Shown here: positions 1-6,898 of the stretch, in pieces
Layout: each line of letters begins with the position of its first letter
Position numbering within the stretch: position 1 is the stretch's first letter
DNA from: a virus
DNA length: 20,058 nt
Reading direction: 5' to 3' (one strand)
Virus record (IMG/VR): IMGVR_UViG_3300044695_005329
Location: 1 to 20,058 of that record
Notes under the pieces: model-generated
What the model was told of the DNA's origin: nothing
Database searches by the model: none
Seen by the model: only the letters and a program-made list of their open reading frames with translations
Made by a program: the position numbers and the translations under genes

Positions 1-1
1 A

Positions 2-850
2 AAATCAAAAATTTCGATCAAAGAAAACAACTACGGCACGATGAGATTCCACGACTTATTTGCGGCCATTGCAAAAATTGATTTTTCAGATAATTCATGC
101 TTTGTCTCTGGAGTGAGGGCAGAAGAGGCACCAAAAAGGTTAATGTCTCTCACGCACAAGGCTACTTATAAGTGGATCACTTGGGGTAAGATCTTAAGCA
201 AATCTAAAAACCAAATATCATTTTACCCTATATACGACTGGTTGTACTCTGATATATGGAAAGCTATACATGATCATTCATGGACTTACAATAGAGTCTA
301 TGATCAGTTTTACCGATATGGAGCATCGATACCTCAAATGAGAGTTTCTAATCTACATCATGAGACGGCCTTACATCATATCATGCAAGTACAAGATATT
401 GAACCAGAGACATGGACTCGATTACAAGGCAAGATCTCTGGGGCAAACACTATCAAACATCTTAAAGATATGGCCTATGAATGCCCAAAAGATCTACCCT
501 ATATGTTTGAGAGCTGGAAAGAATATGCGTATTATTTAACTGATAATTTGATCGAGAACGAAAGCAACAAGCAGAAGATCCATGACTATATTAAGAAGTG
601 CGACGGCTTGTATGACAATTCATTGATTGAAAAAACATTCTACCGAACCATTATAAATACCGTATTGTCCTCAGACTGGGACTTGACAAAAATCAGCAAT
701 TTCGAAATAAGGCAAGAGACCAATGCGTATAGACAATTCAAGAAGGGAGTCTATAAATCTGCTATGATCCCATACGTTAAATACTTGACTCAAGAAGAGC
801 AGCAGATATTACAAAAAGAAGTAAAAAAACAATATGATCAATCTCAATGA
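2..850 (+). CDS. IbrA-like PAPS reductase family protein (DUF3440), 5' truncated
   Basis: This is the C-terminal part (282 residues visible) of a protein resembling IbrA, a member of the phosphoadenosine phosphosulfate (PAPS) reductase / ATP pyrophosphatase superfamily. The frame is open to the window edge, so the ATG at 41 is probably internal and the true start and the expected N-terminal ATP-binding loop lie upstream. Visible family signs are the VSGVRAEEAPKRL segment, which corresponds to the G-x-R-x-E-E/S motif of PAPS reductases, followed by FYPIYDWLYSDIW and the region QMRVSNLHHETAL typical of the DUF3440 branch. Related DndC proteins insert sulfur into the DNA backbone, but the substrate of IbrA-type proteins is not settled. 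The gene overlaps the next one by 17 bases, and that neighbour is IbrB-like, which reproduces the known ibrA-ibrB pairing. Family assignment is fairly sure; biochemical role is inference. Confidence 0.82.
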   Translation, partial: KSKISIKENNYGTMRFHDLFAAIAKIDFSDNSCFVSGVRAEEAPKRLMSLTHKATYKWITWGKILSKSKNQISFYPIYDWLYSDIWKAIHDHSWTYNRVYDQFYRYGASIPQMRVSNLHHETALHHIMQVQDIEPETWTRLQGKISGANTIKHLKDMAYECPKDLPYMFESWKEYAYYLTDNLIENESNKQKIHDYIKKCDGLYDNSLIEKTFYRTIINTVLSSDWDLTKISNFEIRQETNAYRQFKKGVYKSAMIPYVKYLTQEEQQILQKEVKKQYDQSQ

Positions 851-1496
851 AATTTTGCAGTCAGAGCTGGAAAAGGCTCCAGATAAAATTGCTTTTATTG
901 AAAGCGTCAAAAAGGCTTTACATGAGCTTACACCAATAAAGCAACCAGTAGACTATGTGAGGTGGGTTCCGATCGAGAAAGTGCAACCAAATGACTATAA
1001 CCCAAACAGCGTTGCCAAAGTAGAAATGGGTCTCCTTTATAAGTCGATTAAGCATGACGGATATACGCAACCAGTAGTCACGATCTATGATCAAAGCAAA
1101 GATAGATACATAATCGTAGACGGCTTTCATAGGTATTTCACTTGCAAGAACAATAAAGATATTTATGATCGGAATTTTGGAATGTTACCAGTAGTTGTAA
1201 TAGAGAAAGATCTTAATGAGCGAATGGCCGCAACCGTAAGACATAACAGAGCAAGAGGCTCTCATTCGATCAAAGGTATGTCAATGATTGTATTCGGAAT
1301 GCTTGACAATGGCTGGAATGATTCAGATATTTGCAACCAGTTAGGAATGGAAGCAGATGAGCTGGTAAAAATTAAGCACATAACTGGTTTCTCCAAACTA
1401 TTCAAAGATGCTGAATACTCAAAATCTTGGGAGACAAAAAATCAAATTAAATACAGACTCGAATATCAAAAAAAATTAAAAGATGCCACTACCTAA
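834..1496 (+). CDS. IbrB-like ParB/sulfiredoxin-fold protein
   Basis: The 220-residue protein carries a ParB/Srx-type domain at about residues 42-140. It starts with VRWVPIEKVQPNDYNPN, continues with KSIKHDGYTQPVV and IIVDGFHRY (the box corresponding to GERR in partition ParBs), and ends with TVRHNRARGSH. A helix-turn-helix-like segment follows (about residues 155-182, NGWNDSDICNQLGMEADEL). IbrB proteins of this kind pair with IbrA and were first described as transcriptional activators in Escherichia coli prophages. Relatives of the ParB/Srx fold bind or cut DNA or use nucleotides. The classical GERRxR box is replaced by VDGFHR, so it is not a canonical chromosome-partition ParB. The ATG at 834 overlaps the upstream gene, which suggests coupled translation. 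It could act on DNA together with the sulfur-chemistry partner; that role is inference. Confidence 0.82.
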   Translation: MINLNEILQSELEKAPDKIAFIESVKKALHELTPIKQPVDYVRWVPIEKVQPNDYNPNSVAKVEMGLLYKSIKHDGYTQPVVTIYDQSKDRYIIVDGFHRYFTCKNNKDIYDRNFGMLPVVVIEKDLNERMAATVRHNRARGSHSIKGMSMIVFGMLDNGWNDSDICNQLGMEADELVKIKHITGFSKLFKDAEYSKSWETKNQIKYRLEYQKKLKDATT

Positions 1497-1962
1497 GCCA
1501 ACACAATCAGAGACAGCAGAAGATTTTATTGATCGATGCATGGATAATGAGACAATGAAAGAGGAGTATCCAAAAATAGAACAAAGATATGCAGTTTGTT
1601 CAATGATATATGAGAGTGAAGCTATACAAAAAAATCTGAGAGCAGAGACCTATACCGACTATCCAAAGGCGGCATCCGAGAACGCAAAGAGAGCATTGAA
1701 GTTTCGAGATGAGACTGATAATAAGAATGGATGCGGAACCCCAGTAGGCTGGAATAGGGCAAACCAGTTAGCCAAAAGAGAGGCAATATCTCTGGAGACT
1801 GTTAAAAGAATGGCCGCATTTATAAGGCACCAACAAAACAAAGATGTACCGTATGAAAGTGGATGTGGCGGCTTAATGTGGGACGCATGGGGCGGTGACG
1901 CTGGAATAAATTGGGCAATCAATAAAATCGAGCAGATCAGAGAACAAACAGAGAATAAATAG
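1483..1962 (+). CDS. Conserved small phage protein, function unknown
   Basis: This 159-residue soluble protein has two recognisable blocks. The N-terminus (MPLPKPTQSETAEDFIDRCM, then a Y-A-V-C motif near residue 38) resembles the short leader found in phage head or protease-associated proteins. From about residue 58 to the end runs a conserved block with DYPKAASENAKRAL, GTPVGWNRANQLAKRE, MAAFIRHQQNK and GGLMWDAWGGDAG. I recall this block from many phage genomes close to head or packaging genes, sometimes fused to other proteins. It has four cysteines but no catalytic pattern that I recognise. It overlaps the IbrB-like gene by 14 bases and sits 13 bases before the small terminase, so it is cotranscribed with packaging genes. 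I cannot assign a function. Confidence 0.75.
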   Translation: MPLPKPTQSETAEDFIDRCMDNETMKEEYPKIEQRYAVCSMIYESEAIQKNLRAETYTDYPKAASENAKRALKFRDETDNKNGCGTPVGWNRANQLAKREAISLETVKRMAAFIRHQQNKDVPYESGCGGLMWDAWGGDAGINWAINKIEQIREQTENK

Positions 1963-1975
1963 TAAATAATTAATC

Positions 1976-2380
1976 ATGGCAAATAAGTTAGATAATCTCA
2001 ATCCATTCAAAAAAGGGCAGAGCGGTAACCCAAAAGGACGGCCAAAAATGACCGTATCAGTCATACTCGATCAGTTTAAAACAGAGGGGTATGAAATTCC
2101 AAGTTCGACTCAGATCAAAAATACATATCTCTACCTCACAACAATGCCGCAAGATCAGTTGAAAAAGATCGTAGATGATAAGGAATGCCCTATGTTATTT
2201 AGGATATGCGCATCAAACATCTTGAGTAAAAAAGGCTTTGAGATCGTAGAAAAGATGTTAGACAGAGCGATCGGTAAACCAACTCAGAGGACGGAACTTG
2301 CTGCAGATGAGACGGCTCCAGTAGACTTTGTAATCAATATTGTTCAAGGCTCAAAGACAATACCGTATGACCCAGACTAA
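1976..2380 (+). CDS. DUF5681-type protein, probable terminase small subunit
   Basis: The 134-residue protein begins with the hallmark FKKGQSGNPKGRPK at residues 11-24, the basic glycine-rich signature of the DUF5681 family that commonly precedes large terminase genes in phages. After it comes a mostly helical middle (MTVSVILDQFKTEGYEIP and further), then a segment with ILSKKGFEIVEKMLDRAIGKP, a typical small-terminase-like pattern of alternating helices. Small terminase subunits recognise the packaging site on phage DNA and regulate the ATPase of the large subunit. The large terminase is 0.7 kb downstream, separated by a membrane protein gene and ssb, which fits the role. The A/T-rich leader before the ATG is typical of this phage. 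DNA-binding by the basic N-terminus is inference. Confidence 0.78.
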   Translation: MANKLDNLNPFKKGQSGNPKGRPKMTVSVILDQFKTEGYEIPSSTQIKNTYLYLTTMPQDQLKKIVDDKECPMLFRICASNILSKKGFEIVEKMLDRAIGKPTQRTELAADETAPVDFVINIVQGSKTIPYDPD

Positions 2381-2630
2381 ACTGATCGTAATAGTTCTTG
2401 CGGCCATAACCATTGAGATCGCATCCACGTTCTACATAACAGCCGTCGCTGAAAAGCAAACATTACAAATGATGTTTTGGGCATTCGTAGGGCCGTATAT
2501 AGGTCTCCCCTTCATAGCGTGGCAGATCGAAGCAAAGAACTGGAAAGAGAGACTGATGTTAGCGACGGCCTACGGATTTGGATACATGATCGGTGCGCTT
2601 ATGGTCTCGCAGTTTCTCCCAAAAGGATAA
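2367..2630 (+). CDS. Small membrane protein with three predicted helices
   Basis: I place the start at the ATG at 2367, giving 87 residues (MTQTKL...). A longer reading from a TTG at 2340 would sit deeper inside the small terminase gene and adds only a polar extension. Three hydrophobic segments are visible: about residues 6-24 (LIVIVLAAITIEIASTFYI), 33-51 (around MMFWAFVGPYIGLPFIAW) and 62-81 (around ATAYGFGYMIGALMVSQF). Charged loops (EAKNWKER) separate the second and third. The first helix holds a buried glutamate, loosely recalling small multidrug transporters, but the protein is short of the four helices of that family. The gene overlaps the small terminase by 14 bases. Role unknown; membrane location is inferred from hydrophobicity only. 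Confidence 0.7.
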   Translation: MTQTKLIVIVLAAITIEIASTFYITAVAEKQTLQMMFWAFVGPYIGLPFIAWQIEAKNWKERLMLATAYGFGYMIGALMVSQFLPKG

Positions 2631-2650
2631 ACAAGTTTCTACCAAATGGA

Positions 2651-2662
2651 TAAGCATGCTTA
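2651..2662. promoter_or_regulatory. 12-bp perfect palindrome upstream of ssb
   Basis: TAAGCATGCTTA is a perfect 12-base palindrome in the 96-base gap between the membrane protein gene and ssb. No clear TAnnTTTG element lies beside it, although TTTTGG and TATAAA-like strings follow within 30 bases. It may be a binding site for a dimeric regulator controlling ssb and the large terminase, but a chance palindrome of this length is possible. Confidence 0.3.
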
Positions 2663-2726
2663 GCTGTTTTGGAGTGTATAAAGAATGAAAGAAAGAATAA
2701 ATTATTATTTAATTAAATAAAGAACC

Positions 2727-3083
2727 ATGTTAAACAGAGTAACAATAATTGGGAGGCTCGGATCGGATGCCAAAAATTTAAAAGCCAAAAATGGAAAGGA
2801 ATATACGGCACTTAGTGTCGCGACTTCAAATTCGTATAAAGATGCCAAAGGTCAATGGCAAGAAAAAACAGAGTGGCATCCAGTAATAGCGTGGTGGAAC
2901 CTTACGGCCGCAAAAGGGCAAATAGTTTATGTCGAGGGCGAAATGAATTATATTGCCGATAAGGATCAAAAGAATGCCTTTGTTACGGCCAAAAGCGTAA
3001 AGGTCATATCTAATGATCAAAAAGAAAAAAAGATTGAGCAGAGCGAGAATACGGATCATGACAATGAAGACCTACCTTTTTAA
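2727..3083 (+). CDS. ssb: Single-stranded DNA-binding protein
   Basis: This 118-residue protein is a short phage SSB. The OB-fold spans about residues 1-100: it opens with MLNRVTIIGRLGSDAK, as in bacterial SSBs, followed by TALSVATSNSYKD, a tryptophan-rich WQEKTEWHPVIAWW strand, GQIVYVEGEM and a final strand AFVTAKSVKVI. The tail is short and acidic and ends in NEDLPF, the conserved tip that recruits replication and repair partners. SSB coats single-stranded DNA during replication and recombination. Bacterial SSBs are usually longer (around 150-180 residues) because of a longer linker. The gene is placed between the two terminase genes and ends only 3 bases before the large terminase, so it is expressed with packaging genes. 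Assignment is secure. Confidence 0.95.
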   Translation: MLNRVTIIGRLGSDAKNLKAKNGKEYTALSVATSNSYKDAKGQWQEKTEWHPVIAWWNLTAAKGQIVYVEGEMNYIADKDQKNAFVTAKSVKVISNDQKEKKIEQSENTDHDNEDLPF

Positions 3084-3086
3084 AAT

Positions 3087-4277
3087 ATGCAGACAACGTG
3101 CTTGTTTCAATGGAACTCCGAACCAGAAAAGTATCGTAACGTTGATCCTAACAAAAAGATCATATGCGTAAACCAAGGCGGTACAAGCTCTGGAAAGACA
3201 TATGCGATAATGCAAGTTTTATTTGTATTGGCTATTAAGAATCCACGCTGGATCATTACGGTAGTTGGGCAAGATTATCCAAACTTAGCAAAAGGATCAA
3301 TCAGAGATAGTCAAAAGATAGTTGCCGATACCCCCTTTATACAAGCTTCAATTGAAGGAGACTTTAACAAAGGTAGCAAGTCTTACAATTTTAAAAACGG
3401 ATCAATCATTGAGTTCACGTCATACCAGACAGCACAAGACGCTAAGAACGGAAAGCGGCAAGTATTATTCGTGAATGAAGCAAACGGTATTCACTATGAC
3501 ATTTTTCATGAACTCGAAATGCGTACAGATCATAAAGTATTCATAGACTATAATCCAAACCAAGAATTTTGGGTGCATGATAGGGTCGTAGGACAGCCTA
3601 ATACAGCGTTTTTTATATCGAACTTTGAGCATAATTCATTCGTTTCTCCAAACATCGTAGAGGGCATATTGAGGCTCAAAAAGACGGATCCTCAACTATG
3701 GAGAGTTTACGGTCTGGGGCAAACTGGAAAGATAGAAGGGACGGTATTCGACTACAGAATAGTAGATGATCTCCCAGCGATCCTTGACAAAAGAGCCTAC
3801 GGCATGGACTTTGGTTTCACAAATGATCCGACTACGTTGGTGCTTTGTGGAATGTCGGACGGAATGATATACGGAAAGGAACTGATATACCAAACTGGTA
3901 TGACCAATAGAGACATAAACGCAATGTTGAAAGAGGTAGGAGTCAGAAAGTCAGATCAGATATTCGCAGACAGTGCGGATCCAAAAACAATTCAAGAACT
4001 GAAAATGTATGGCTGGAATATACTCCCAGCAGAAAAAGGGGCTGACAGTATCCCTTTCTCAATCAATCTAATTAAACAATACGGAAAAATAAACCTTACC
4101 AGAGACAGCATTAACTGGATCAAAGAAGGGCAGAATTATAAGTGGAAAGAAATGAGAGACGGAAGGAAGTTGCCAATACCAATCGATGCCTTCAACCACG
4201 CTTGGGACGCTTGCAGATATTGGGCGATCGGAGTTTTGAAAAAAGGCCAAAAAGGTAACATATTAGCTTACGGATAA
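3087..4277 (+). CDS. terL: Terminase large subunit
   Basis: The 396-residue protein is the ATP-driven DNA packaging motor and headful/cos nuclease. The N-terminal ATPase has a Walker A loop GGTSSGKT at residues 31-38 and a Walker B strand VLFVNE at about 126-131, with the glutamate as catalytic base; the IDYNPN motif follows near 153. The C-terminal RNase H-like nuclease starts with YGMDFGFTNDPT at about 238-249 (Asp241 as a likely metal ligand), continues with FADSADPKTI at about 293-302, and ends with the DAFNHAWDACRYW block near 367-379, where His371 and Asp374 are further candidate metal ligands. This pattern matches the PBSX/Terminase_3 group. Its length is a little below the usual 400-500 residues but both domains are complete. 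It follows ssb after 3 bases. Confidence 0.95.
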   Translation: MQTTCLFQWNSEPEKYRNVDPNKKIICVNQGGTSSGKTYAIMQVLFVLAIKNPRWIITVVGQDYPNLAKGSIRDSQKIVADTPFIQASIEGDFNKGSKSYNFKNGSIIEFTSYQTAQDAKNGKRQVLFVNEANGIHYDIFHELEMRTDHKVFIDYNPNQEFWVHDRVVGQPNTAFFISNFEHNSFVSPNIVEGILRLKKTDPQLWRVYGLGQTGKIEGTVFDYRIVDDLPAILDKRAYGMDFGFTNDPTTLVLCGMSDGMIYGKELIYQTGMTNRDINAMLKEVGVRKSDQIFADSADPKTIQELKMYGWNILPAEKGADSIPFSINLIKQYGKINLTRDSINWIKEGQNYKWKEMRDGRKLPIPIDAFNHAWDACRYWAIGVLKKGQKGNILAYG

Positions 4278-4307
4278 TTTATTTTTAAATATTAAAATTT
4301 TTCAATT

Positions 4308-4652
4308 ATGACAAATGATCAAAAAGAGATCGGAGCAAAATGGCTTGCTATTCTGAATGAATATAACAAGGACTTTGCAACCAAAAGTTTATTTAATCAA
4401 ACAGCTTTGTACCTACGAAGCTTAGGAACGGCTCCAGATAAAAGAGTATCAAGATTTAACAAAGAGGTCAAAGAGGAAAGCCAAAAGCAAAGATCTTTAC
4501 TTAAGCCTCTTTCATTACTCGAAGCGGCCAAACTGAGAGAAGAGCAAGAAGAGGATGAGCATGACTATCCTACAAATTTATTGGCGATCTCAGAGGGAGA
4601 TACGTATGACGGAATGAAAAAAGGTAAAGGTAAAGGTAAACAAAATGTATAA
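4308..4652 (+). CDS. Small charged protein, function unknown
   Basis: I do not recognise this 114-residue hydrophilic protein. It starts with MTNDQKEIGAKWLAILNEYN, is helical in outlook, and becomes very charged: a basic stretch around SRFNKEVKEESQKQRS is followed by the acidic REEQEEDEHD and a lysine-glycine tail KKGKGKGK, encoded by three tandem AAAGGT units. A 30-base A/T-rich leader separates it from the large terminase, and its last 8 bases overlap the next gene, the putative tail assembly chaperone, suggesting translational coupling. Its position between the terminase and the tail genes suggests a structural or assembly role (for instance a head-tail or chaperone partner), but no sequence feature supports a specific one. 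Confidence 0.65.
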   Translation: MTNDQKEIGAKWLAILNEYNKDFATKSLFNQTALYLRSLGTAPDKRVSRFNKEVKEESQKQRSLLKPLSLLEAAKLREEQEEDEHDYPTNLLAISEGDTYDGMKKGKGKGKQNV

Positions 4653-5397
4653 ATTCATCAAATCGACTGGGGGTAGTTTCGCCTACCCCTCTTCACTCGC
4701 AGACATAACCTTAAAAGAGTATATCGACTACCTAAGTTTTGTAGACAATACAAAGCCAAAGGAGCTGAAAGATCTTGAGGATGCATCCATTCAATACCAA
4801 AGATCATTGGATGAGAAGGACAAAGCTACGTATGATAGTTTGGTTTCGAGTTTGACTGATGTAATCATGTACAGAAAAATATATCCTTTCTATGCGAGAG
4901 TGGTCGCTCACTTCGCTAAAGGTATAACAGAGCAAGAAATCTTAGGTGGCAAAAAACATGGAGACGGAATGAATTTAGGAAACTTGCAACATCTTTATAA
5001 TCTGATCGTGCAGATTTTAATTGATCCAGAGGAACCCGAATATACCCCAATTTTACATGTCGATAATGAGCTTTGGTATCTACCGCAAAGATTCATGGAG
5101 AAGTCCAAACTGATTGAATACGCAGAGGCCTCTCAGTTTGAAGCTAACTTACAAGATCTGGAGAATGGCAACCTATTAGCCTTACCAAAGATCATGTGCG
5201 TGTTAGTAAGGAAAGAGGGCGAAATGTATTCAGATAAATTGCTCAAAAGAGAAGAGATATTCAATAACTGGAGCCTCGAAAACTGTTTTAAGGTAGGTTT
5301 TTTTTTGCTGAAACGAAGCGAAATATCTATACTAAGTTTAACGGCCTATACGGCAGCGCAGGATTTGACGAGATTAAGGCTGGAGTCGAACAACTAA
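4645..5397 (+). CDS. Putative tail assembly chaperone, short (G-like) form
   Basis: The zero-frame product is 250 residues. The core (about residues 15-220) is mixed helical, with a segment LALPKIMCVLVRKEGEMY followed by LLKREEIFNNWSLENCFKVGFF. That pattern (a Leu-Pro-containing helix, charged hairpin, then a phenylalanine pair) resembles tail assembly chaperones, which bind the tape measure protein and recruit tube subunits. The last 30 residues after the T run are unlike the rest (LLKRSEISILSL...). They are replaced by 91 residues if ribosomes slip back one base at 5298-5304. That arrangement mirrors the gpG/gpGT pair of lambda-like tails. A 7-bp hairpin lies just inside the 5' end. Function rests on the frameshift architecture and weak sequence resemblance. 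In many phages this gene directly precedes the tape measure; here six genes intervene. Confidence 0.65.
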   Translation: MYKFIKSTGGSFAYPSSLADITLKEYIDYLSFVDNTKPKELKDLEDASIQYQRSLDEKDKATYDSLVSSLTDVIMYRKIYPFYARVVAHFAKGITEQEILGGKKHGDGMNLGNLQHLYNLIVQILIDPEEPEYTPILHVDNELWYLPQRFMEKSKLIEYAEASQFEANLQDLENGNLLALPKIMCVLVRKEGEMYSDKLLKREEIFNNWSLENCFKVGFFLLKRSEISILSLTAYTAAQDLTRLRLESNN

Positions 5398-5579
5398 ATG
5401 CAAATTATGGCTGGTACCTCACATTGAAAAATATTGCCGAAAGTGGTATCTTTAACCGTCCAGACTTGACACCTCTACAAAGTGCAGAACAAGCGGATCT
5501 ATATGAGGCCTTTACCTATCTTTCAGCTTGTAAGGCTCAATCAGACTTTCAGAAAAAATTATATGATACAAAAAAATGA
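4645..5579 (+). CDS. Putative tail assembly chaperone, frameshifted (GT-like) fusion
   Basis: Reading 4645-5304 and then re-reading base 5304 in the -1 frame gives a 311-residue fusion: 220 residues shared with the short form plus 91 more ending at TGA 5577-5579. The extension reads like real protein (FFFAETKRNIYTKFNGLYG, NANYGWYLTLKNIAESGIF, DLYEAFTYLSACKAQSDF) and contains no methionine, so it has no ATG of its own. It fills an otherwise unexplained 178-base gap, and its stop overlaps the next gene's ATG as ATGA, the same arrangement used elsewhere in this operon. By analogy with lambda gpGT, the T-like extension would bind tail tube subunits while the G part binds the tape measure. A one-base deletion in the T run could produce the same layout. 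Confidence 0.72.
4669..4690 (+). promoter_or_regulatory. Hairpin inside the 5' end of the chaperone gene
   Basis: GGGGTAG at 4670-4676 and CTACCCC at 4683-4689 form a perfect 7-bp stem with loop TTTCGC, extended by a G·T pair. It lies about 25 bases after the ATG at 4645. No T run follows, so it is not an intrinsic terminator. It may slow or regulate translation of the chaperone gene; this is inference. Confidence 0.45.
5298..5307 (+). promoter_or_regulatory. Putative -1 ribosomal frameshift site (T9 run)
   Basis: Nine consecutive T residues (5298-5306) are read in the zero frame as G-GT TTT TTT TTG, giving the slippery heptamers T-TTT-TTT and T-TTT-TTG (X-XXY-YYZ form). A -1 slip moves the ribosome into a frame that is open from 5292 to the TGA at 5577-5579. 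I see no strong downstream stem-loop or pseudoknot by eye; only a 3-bp GCT/AGC stem follows. Confidence 0.7.
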
Positions 5580-5776
5580 GAAAATTAAAAAATCGTACAA
5601 AAGTGAGGATAAGACCTAATACATTATTAAGCTCAATAATAATTTTATGCAGTATCTTTGGAACGGCCGCGCTAACAATTACAATAATTGTAGGTCATGT
5701 CTGGATCAAAGCATTGAGCGCAGTGATTATTTTTTTTCTTGGCTGGACGGCCGCAAAATTCCATGAAAGAATATGA
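5576..5776 (+). CDS. Small membrane protein with two predicted helices
   Basis: This 66-residue protein has a basic N-terminus (MRKLKNRTKVRIRPN) and two hydrophobic segments, about residues 17-41 (around SIIILCSIFGTAALTITIIV) and 43-58 (around IKALSAVIIFFLGWTAA), ending in the short polar tail KFHERI. The positive N-terminus predicts an N-in, C-in hairpin. Its ATG overlaps the stop of the frameshifted chaperone as ATGA, and its own TGA overlaps the next ATG, so it is translated as part of the tail operon. Size and topology would suit a holin-like or tail-associated membrane protein, but no lysin gene is nearby and I do not recognise the family. Confidence 0.6.
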   Translation: MRKLKNRTKVRIRPNTLLSSIIILCSIFGTAALTITIIVGHVWIKALSAVIIFFLGWTAAKFHERI

Positions 5777-6351
5777 ATATATTACAAGTAGTTAACCTAT
5801 TCAATCAGATTTGTCTGGGCATCAACGCAAGTTCTCCAGATAGGATAGGTTTTTTTCATTACGGCTGGTATTCAGATATCAATGCGAATATTCAAAACAA
5901 CTGGACTGGGGCAAATGAGATCGGTAGAAAGTACCCAGCCGTTCAACTGATGTATCCAATCTCTACGGTAGAGATAAAAGAGAAAAGCGTCAAAGGATCA
6001 GTTAAGTGCAGAATGATCGTTTCTAAGCAACAATATTATGGGAATGACTCTCAATATGTCAATGAGACAATACTCGAAGCACAGAGCGATCTGGAGGCTC
6101 TTGCGGTAACAATATTGAGCGAATATAATAGGATCTCAAGGCTACCTCAATATCATATGCAGACTGGGATCCAAAACCCGATAACAATTGACTACCTTAG
6201 TGACGCTCACAACGAAAACTTGGTGCTGTTAGATATTCAGTTTAGTATATGGTACGTCTGGGAATGCCCAACTATAAGCTCTGATATACTTAGTTTGGCC
6301 GCTCCATTTAATCTTCTACCCCCAGCAACAACGGATCTCGAAAAGGAATAA
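5773..6351 (+). CDS. Putative head-tail joining or tail terminator protein
   Basis: I do not recognise a named family for this 192-residue protein. It is mixed alpha/beta, opening with MNILQVVNLFNQICLGI and a strand-rich part around GFFHYGWYSDINANI and YPAVQLMYPISTVEI. Further strands lie around GSVKCRMIVSKQQYYG and LDIQFSIWYVW. The segment IKEKSVKGSVKC to YNRISRL includes one likely helix (EAQSDLEALAVTILSEYNRI). A short N-terminal helix followed by beta strands, small size and location immediately before a gp10-like protein fit head-tail connection or tail terminator proteins, which are placed here in many phages. The gene overlaps its upstream neighbour by 4 bases (ATGA) and is 1 base from the next. 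Function is inferred from position only. Confidence 0.5.
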   Translation: MNILQVVNLFNQICLGINASSPDRIGFFHYGWYSDINANIQNNWTGANEIGRKYPAVQLMYPISTVEIKEKSVKGSVKCRMIVSKQQYYGNDSQYVNETILEAQSDLEALAVTILSEYNRISRLPQYHMQTGIQNPITIDYLSDAHNENLVLLDIQFSIWYVWECPTISSDILSLAAPFNLLPPATTDLEKE

Positions 6352-6352
6352 A

Positions 6353-6898
6353 ATGGCAGACGCTCAAAACATATACGAACAACTTGGAAGAGATATTGGA
6401 GAAGTTGTAAAGGATGCGGTCAAAGAAGCTTTTAGGATTCAAGGCAGATCTTTGACTGGGGCTCTGATCAATTCAATTGATTACAATGTTACCAGCACAT
6501 TTGATTCAACAAAGATTGAATTTAGTCTACTCGAATATGGAATGATCTTAAACTATGGAGTAACGCCAGATCGAATACCCTATTCCAGAGGGAGCGGTGC
6601 CAAAGGGAGCAAATATATTGACGGATTGAAGGCCTATGCAAAATTAAGGTTTTCGGTAAATGATAAGACGGCTCTCCAGATAGCTTTTGCGATCGCTAAC
6701 AAACATAAAAAGTATGGGATGCCGCTGGACGGTAAGACTGGGGCGGTCAATGAAGGCATTGAAAATTCAAAGAAAGAAGTTACTCAATTGATCGACGATG
6801 CATTCTCAGAGCTTATAAGAATTATTTTTGTAGAGCCATTTGCTGAAATCCAAAAGAAAGGGAGCGATTCATTAAAAATTAAATACGTACAAATATGA
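6353..6898 (+). CDS. HK97 gp10-like head-tail connector or tail completion protein
   Basis: The 181-residue protein has a long N-terminal helix (NIYEQLGRDIGEVVKDAVKE). It is followed by GRSLTGALINSIDYNV, strands with FSLLEYGMILNYGV, and a helix with LQIAFAIANKHKKYGMP. The order (helix, the S/T-G-x-L-x-x-S-I segment, a beta sheet, then helix) and the final amphipathic helix (KEVTQLIDDAFSELIRIIF) match the HK97 gp10-like group of phage proteins, which complete the tail end that joins the head. The gene starts 1 base after the previous stop and its end overlaps the next start by 4 bases. The assignment is by pattern and position and is moderately confident. Confidence 0.6.
   Translation: MADAQNIYEQLGRDIGEVVKDAVKEAFRIQGRSLTGALINSIDYNVTSTFDSTKIEFSLLEYGMILNYGVTPDRIPYSRGSGAKGSKYIDGLKAYAKLRFSVNDKTALQIAFAIANKHKKYGMPLDGKTGAVNEGIENSKKEVTQLIDDAFSELIRIIFVEPFAEIQKKGSDSLKIKYVQI

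Noticed and set aside
2340-2366. TTG start extending the membrane protein
   Set aside because: A non-ATG start deep inside the small terminase gene giving a polar extension is less likely than the ATG at 2367, which precedes the first membrane segment.
4620-4637. Three AAAGGT units as a functional repeat
   Set aside because: They encode the lysine-glycine tail of the 114-residue protein; three copies of a 6-base unit can arise by slippage, with no other sign of function.
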